This document shows, one piece after another, positions 15,039 to 18,626 of a DNA stretch of 18,626 nucleotides. Below the pieces are notes generated by a model that ran no database searches, was not told the DNA's origin, and was given only the letters and a program-made list of their open reading frames with translations. Position 1 is the first letter of the stretch; every line of letters starts with the position of its first letter. Both the position numbers and the translations under genes were made by a program. This DNA comes from Acidobacteriota bacterium. GTDB taxonomy: Bacteria; Acidobacteriota; Vicinamibacteria; Vicinamibacterales; UBA8438. The stretch spans positions 1-18,626 of the forward strand of contig SXOW01000190.1 of NCBI GenBank assembly GCA_005778315.1, read 5' to 3'.

Positions 15039-15833
15039 GGACAAGGCCATGCGCGCTCTGTCATGCCCACGCTCACTCCCGAGGAACTGCGTCGGCTGCG
15101 CGACGACCTCATCACCGACCAGTTCGAGACCCTCGGTAAGGCTGCCGATGGCTGCGATGTCATCGTGGGCGGCAACGCGCACCAGTACGCAGCGCCGTCG
15201 ATTGCCGAGCACGCAGGCATTGGCTGTGTGACCGCTGTCTACGCGCCAGTCGCGTTGCCGTCACCCAACCTCGCACCGCCGCCGGCACCGGGCCAAGCCG
15301 CGGCTGCGACGACGCGCGCGAGCATCGAGGAGCAGTGGCGCAACACCGCCGACGCCTGGAACGCGCTCGCTCTGGAGGGCATCAACCACAACCGCGCCCG
15401 GCTTGGCATGGCCCCGATCCATGACGTGCTCGACTACGTCCTTACGGACCACACGTGGCTTGCTGCCGATGCCACACTCGCCCCGGTGCCCAAAACTCCG
15501 GGCCGGGAGATCTTCCAAACGGGCACGTGGGTGCTCGCCGATGACACGCCCCTTTCTGCGGACGTCGACGCATTCCTCGAAAGTGGAGAGCCGCCCATCG
15601 TTGGTGGCTTCGGCAGCATGCCCGCAGCTGGTGACATGAGTCGTCTCCTAGTCGGCGCGGCCCGAGCTGTGGGCCGCCGGATCATCGTGTCGAAGGGTTG
15701 GGCGGATCTCGACGTCATCGACGACGCGCCCGACTGCATCGCCGTGGGCGACGTGAGCCACGATCTTCTTTTTCCGCGAGTTGCGGCAGTCATCCATCAC
15801 GGCGGCGCAGGCACAACGGCCGCCGCAGCAGCT
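15039..15833 (+). pseudogene. Glycosyltransferase fragment (GT1, vancomycin-aglycone-type), both ends missing
   Basis: GT1 enzymes of this type move a sugar from a nucleotide donor to lipid or natural-product acceptors. The frame is open from 15039 (after a TGA at 15036-15038), with a possible ATG at 15063. Typical features are 'TDQFETLGKAADGCDVIVGG', 'HNRARLGMAPIHDVLDYVLT', 'WLAADATLAP', 'FQTGTWVLADDTPLSADVDA', 'GEPPIVGGFGSMPA', 'IIVSKGWADLDVIDDAPDCI' and the donor-site 'VIHHGGAGTTAAAA'. Full enzymes have about 400-420 aa. The N-terminal ~85 residues (the 'STYGSRGDVEP' domain start) are absent, and the C-terminus ends at about 15820-15833, where an IS110-type transposase fragment begins on the other strand. 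The remaining frame to 15902 is antisense to the transposase. The fragment is not expected to be active. Confidence 0.82.
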
Positions 15834-15969
15834 TGTCCAGGTCGAAGGCACGGGTGCCGATCTCGCCGACATAGACGACATCGGTCGTGCGATCGGGGCT
15901 AGCGTGGGCGACCGCGATGGATGTTTTGTGGACGTCCAGACCCACAAAAAGGGTGGTAGGCTCGGGCAT
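15820..15969 (-). pseudogene. IS110-family transposase, N-terminal remnant
   Basis: The minus-strand ATG at 15969, with GGAGG six bases upstream, starts 'MPEPTTLFVGLDVHKTSIAV', the DEDD-domain opening of IS110-family transposases; Asp12 in 'GLDVHK' is the first catalytic acid. Family-like sequence continues through 'VVYVGEIGTRAFDLDKLLRR' (about 50 residues) and then stops inside the glycosyltransferase sequence. The open frame itself runs to 15790. Full transposases have about 330-420 aa, so the rest of the DEDD domain and the serine-containing Tnp20 domain are gone. IS110 elements use a bridge RNA from a non-coding end; the non-coding DNA upstream of this start (15970-~16055) is the place for it if this is an IS110-group rather than IS1111-group element. 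Confidence 0.8.
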
Positions 15970-16055
15970 GGCTGACCTCCGTGTCTGTGTCGGCAAACGC
16001 AACAGGCGGCGCTGGCCTGCCGCAGGCTAACCCGCGATACGGCCGGAGGTCAGCC
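15970..16055. repeat. 12-bp perfect inverted repeat enclosing the transposase leader
   Basis: GGCTGACCTCCG (15970-15981) and CGGAGGTCAGCC (16044-16055) are exact reverse complements separated by 62 nt. On the transposase (minus) strand the proximal arm contains the Shine-Dalgarno GGAGG and ends at the base before the ATG, so pairing of the arms would hide the ribosome binding site. Inside the loop, CAGGC-GGCGCTG-GCCTG-CCG-CAGGC offers two alternative small hairpins. This may be the left end of the element and part of a bridge-RNA region. Confidence 0.6.
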
Positions 16056-16156
16056 TTGTTCACACACGACGGAAGTCATTCTGTCTCGCCCGACAAACCC
16101 ATCTGCCGTGGGGTCGGGAATCGTGCGGCACCGTCTTCACTGTGTTCCTCGGATGA

Positions 16157-16435
16157 TCGGTTCCCTGGATCACTGGAAACGAACCGGCGTGCGTCTCGGA
16201 TGTGGGCGCCTTCGACAGGCAAGGGAACATTGGTGAATTCGTGGCCGACTGGGTCGACCGACCCGCTCCGGACACAGTGTGCACTCCGTGGCCGCCGGAG
16301 TTCGGCGGCGACAGCTGTTACGGCGGGCCTGGGGCCGGGCTTCCTGGGGCGTTATTCCGCACGGGGTTTATTGTCAGGTCCTTCCTCGACCCGACGCTTG
16401 GGGTCAATACAGTGGGGTTCCGGGGTGCCCGATAG
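16157..16435 (+). pseudogene. C-terminal fragment of a formylglycine-generating-enzyme (SUMF1)-like protein
   Basis: The frame between the TGA at 16154-16156 and the TAG at 16436 encodes about 93 residues. They match the end of the FGE-sulfatase fold: 'VPWITGNEPACVSDVGAFDR', 'QGNIGEFVADWVDRP', 'GDSCYGGPGAGLPGALFRTG' and the terminal 'TVGFRGAR' (family consensus 'GNvwEWvaDW', 'RGGsw', 'GFRcar'). The usual terminal 'GFRCAR' has Gly in place of Cys. The N-terminal two-thirds are absent. There is no proper start: the first candidate, GTG at 16202, lies inside the conserved block. The sequence between the IS110 end and 16157 has no clear family content. It is a decayed gene, perhaps cut by the IS110 insertion. 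Confidence 0.65.
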
Positions 16436-16634
16436 CGCCGTCCCCGCTCCGTTACGCCGTGACAGGCCCGAGCAGAGCAACGCGACGGCGGCCCAACCCG
16501 CGAATGGAGCCGACGCGGCCGCGCGAGACATGGAATCTTGTGGGCATCGAGACCGATGAAAAGCGGTGCCGGGTGCGGCTCTGGTCTGACGCCTTTGGCG
16601 AGGAACTCGCCTTCCGCTGCCGGGGAGTAACGCC

Positions 16635-18626
16635 ATGATCGGTTCTTTGGCCCAGTTCGTCCGTTCGTCGTGCCTGGCTACTCTGGTCGCCGCCCTGGTC
16701 CTTGCGGGCTGCACGTCGGCTCCGGCACCCGACACCCGGAACGCCGCTGCCACCAGCACCGAAATCCTCTGGGACATGTACGGAGTTCCGCACATCTTTG
16801 CGCCCGACCATCCGAACCTGTTTCAGGCCTACGGCTACGCTCAGATGGAGGCCCACAGCGAACTGCTGATTCGCCTCTACGCGCAGGCGCGCGGTCGAGG
16901 GGCCGAGTTCTACGGCGAACAGTATCTCAGCGCCGACCGCTGGGTGCGCACCAATGGGCTGCCGGACACGGCCAAGAAGTGGGCGGCCGCGCAAAGCCCC
17001 GAGTTCGCACCGCTCATCGCCGCCTTCGTCAAGGGCCTGAACGCCTGGGCCGATGAGCACAGCGCCGAGATCAGCGCCGAGGCCAAGGGCGTGTTGCCGA
17101 TTGAGGTCGAGGACGTCTACGCGCACGGCCTCCGCGTCATCCACTACGACTGGATCGTGAGCCCAGCCCGGCTCGAAAGCCGGCTGGCGCGCTGGGAGCA
17201 GGATGTGCACGGCTCGAACGAATGGGCCATCGCGCCAGCTCGCTCGGCTACCGGCAACGCGTTGCTGATGAGCAATTCGCACCTGCAGTGGGGCGACATC
17301 CACACCTACTTCGAGGTCCAGCTCACGGCCCCCGGAGTCACGTCCTACGGCGCGGTGTGGGTTGGATTCCCGGTGTTGCGCCAGTGCTTCACCGAGTACG
17401 TCGGTTGGACGCAGACCACCAACAACCCCTCGCAATCGGACCTGTACAAGCTGGTGCTGAAGGACGGCGGCTACGTACTCGACGGTCAGGTCAGGCCGTT
17501 CGACACGCACGCCGAGGTCATCAAGGTGCGGCAGGCCGACGGCACGACGAAAGATGAGATGCTGACCGTGCGCCGAACCGAGCACGGGCCGGTCGTGGCG
17601 GAACGAGACGGCGCCCCGATTGCGATGCGCGTGGCCGCCCTCGACCGCCCGAAGATGTTCGAGCAGTTCTGGCGCATGGGCTTGGCGAAGAACTTCTCGG
17701 AGTGGGAGGCGGCGATGCGCATGCAGCAGTTGCCGCTCTTCAATACGGCCTACGCTGACCGCGACGGCCACATCGCCTACATCTACAACTCGACGCTGTG
17801 GAAGCACCCCACCGGCGACTACCGCTTCTGGCAGGGCGTCGTGCCCGGTGACAGGTCCGACCTCATCGGCACAGAGATCGTGCCGTATGACGAGATTCCC
17901 AACGTCATCGACCCGCCGCAAGGCTGGATCCAGAACGCGAACGACATGCCGTGGACGTCTACCTACCCGGCCACGCTGGACTCGACGAAGTTCGCCGCCG
18001 GCTTCGCCGCACCACAAGGCATCACGCAACGCGCGCAGCGCGCCACGCGCATCCTCAGCACGGCGCCCGAAAAGATCACGTTCGAGAACGTCAAGTCGTG
18101 GAAGCTGTCGCCGCGCGTCGAGACGGCCGACCAGTTTGTCGACGACATCGTGGCCACGGCGAAGGCGCGGGGCACCGCCCGCGACAAACGCGCTGCCGAC
18201 GTGCTGGCGACGTGGGATCGGCAGAGCGAAGCGGACAGCGACGGGATGCTGCTCTTCTACAAGTTCATGACGGCCGCGGGGTCGTCGTTCGAGAACATCG
18301 GCGGCTTCAAGGTGCCCACCGACGACAGGCGCCCGCTCGACACGCCGCGGGGCTTCAAGGACCCGGCCATGGCCATGGCGGCCTTGGACACCGTGGCCGC
18401 CGAGGTCGAGCAGGAATACGGGTCGTTGGCGGTGAAGTGGGGCGACGTGCTGCGCTTCCGCCGAGGCGGCACCGATGTGTCAGGCAACGGCGCGCCGTCG
18501 CAGCTCGGCGCCATCCGCACCATCGGCGTCAGCCCGTTTGAGAACGGCACGGTTGAGGCGGTGCGGGGCGATACGTTCTACGCGGTCATCGAGTACTCGG
18601 TGCCGCAGCGCGCCGAGGTGCTGCTC
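16635..18626 (+). CDS. Penicillin-acylase-family lipoprotein (Ntn hydrolase, S45), 3' end outside window
   Basis: Amidohydrolases of this family cut the amide bond of penicillins, acyl-homoserine lactones or related N-acyl compounds after self-cleavage into two chains. The visible 664 residues start with a lipoprotein signal ('LATLVAALVLAGC', lipobox Cys26). The alpha-chain has 'DMYGVPHIFAPDHPNLFQAY' (47-66). The maturation site is 'DVHGSNEWAI', so Ser194 is the predicted N-terminal nucleophile of the beta-chain. It is followed by 'ATGNALLMSNSHLQWG', then 'EYVGWTQTTNNPSQSDLYKL' and 'MLTVRRTEHGPVVAERDG' ('RTEHGPVV' is a family hallmark). The start ATG has GGGGAG (16622-16627) at 7 nt. The gene is open at the right edge, 30-150 residues short. 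The substrate cannot be deduced; family members of this subtype are often quorum-quenching or uncharacterised. Confidence 0.92.
   Translation, partial: MIGSLAQFVRSSCLATLVAALVLAGCTSAPAPDTRNAAATSTEILWDMYGVPHIFAPDHPNLFQAYGYAQMEAHSELLIRLYAQARGRGAEFYGEQYLSADRWVRTNGLPDTAKKWAAAQSPEFAPLIAAFVKGLNAWADEHSAEISAEAKGVLPIEVEDVYAHGLRVIHYDWIVSPARLESRLARWEQDVHGSNEWAIAPARSATGNALLMSNSHLQWGDIHTYFEVQLTAPGVTSYGAVWVGFPVLRQCFTEYVGWTQTTNNPSQSDLYKLVLKDGGYVLDGQVRPFDTHAEVIKVRQADGTTKDEMLTVRRTEHGPVVAERDGAPIAMRVAALDRPKMFEQFWRMGLAKNFSEWEAAMRMQQLPLFNTAYADRDGHIAYIYNSTLWKHPTGDYRFWQGVVPGDRSDLIGTEIVPYDEIPNVIDPPQGWIQNANDMPWTSTYPATLDSTKFAAGFAAPQGITQRAQRATRILSTAPEKITFENVKSWKLSPRVETADQFVDDIVATAKARGTARDKRAADVLATWDRQSEADSDGMLLFYKFMTAAGSSFENIGGFKVPTDDRRPLDTPRGFKDPAMAMAALDTVAAEVEQEYGSLAVKWGDVLRFRRGGTDVSGNGAPSQLGAIRTIGVSPFENGTVEAVRGDTFYAVIEYSVPQRAEVLL

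Noticed and set aside
15049..15231. ATG frame at 15049 as a glycosyltransferase start
   Set aside because: It is in a different frame from the glycosyltransferase and gives a low-information product.
16491..16640. GCCCAAC resembling an integron attC core site before the acylase gene
   Set aside because: No GTTRRRY partner is found at 60-130 bp and there is no integrase or cassette array.
16452..18029. 525-codon open frame on the minus strand
   Set aside because: It is a shadow of the penicillin acylase gene, with low-complexity Arg/Val/Gly content and no motif.

Overview
The window is GC-rich (about 65-70% in most genes) and looks chromosomal. It probably comes from an Acidobacteriota-like bacterium, perhaps of the Vicinamibacteria type. 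The reasons are one large 'orphan' duplicated ABC permease (ADOP type, without an ATPase beside it), a secreted protein with the 'DGQPDLQGIW' signature seen in those genomes, and the general GC-rich, fragment-rich style. The taxonomic call is inference. No rRNA, tRNA or CRISPR was found.

Layout. (1) 1-3768, minus strand: a four-gene SOS mutagenesis cassette in the order lexA, imuA, imuB, dnaE2. The genes are packed with a 9-nt gap, a 38-nt overlap and an ATGA overlap. They lie behind one promoter that carries a perfect 16-bp palindrome, the likely LexA operator. dnaE2 runs off the left edge. (2) 4030-7130: a cell-envelope group. A two-CBS-domain protein, a small secreted methionine-rich protein and a YcbB-type L,D-transpeptidase are co-directional. 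They converge on a YcbK/MepK-type Tat-exported peptidase. (3) 7411-9751: single accessory genes: a SemiSWEET sugar transporter, a DUF1761 membrane protein, an AraC-type regulator with a probable leaderless start, and a small zincin-like metallopeptidase. (4) 9842-11000: a recombination patch with a truncated DinB-like gene, a lower-GC YdeI/OmdA-like gene and a remnant of a PIN-domain (VapC-like) toxin gene. (5) 11014-14635: an ADOP permease facing a secreted protein gene that has a 1-nt frameshift near its 3' end. (6) 14636-16634: a gene graveyard with a glycosyltransferase missing both ends, an IS110-family transposase remnant with a striking inverted repeat over its ribosome binding site, and the C-terminal part of a formylglycine-generating-enzyme (SUMF1)-like protein. 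(7) 16635 to the right edge: a lipoprotein of the penicillin acylase (Ntn-hydrolase) family, incomplete.

How the genes work together. The first block is a coherent DNA-damage response: LexA represses, and ImuA, ImuB and DnaE2 form the error-prone 'mutasome'. In the second block the transpeptidase makes 3-3 peptidoglycan cross-links, and the facing peptidase belongs to a family that cuts them. The methionine-rich protein just upstream may bind copper, which is known to inhibit L,D-transpeptidases; that link is my hypothesis. The rest is accessory DNA with repeated signs of insertion, truncation and decay. All calls come from reading the sequence; no database search was run.
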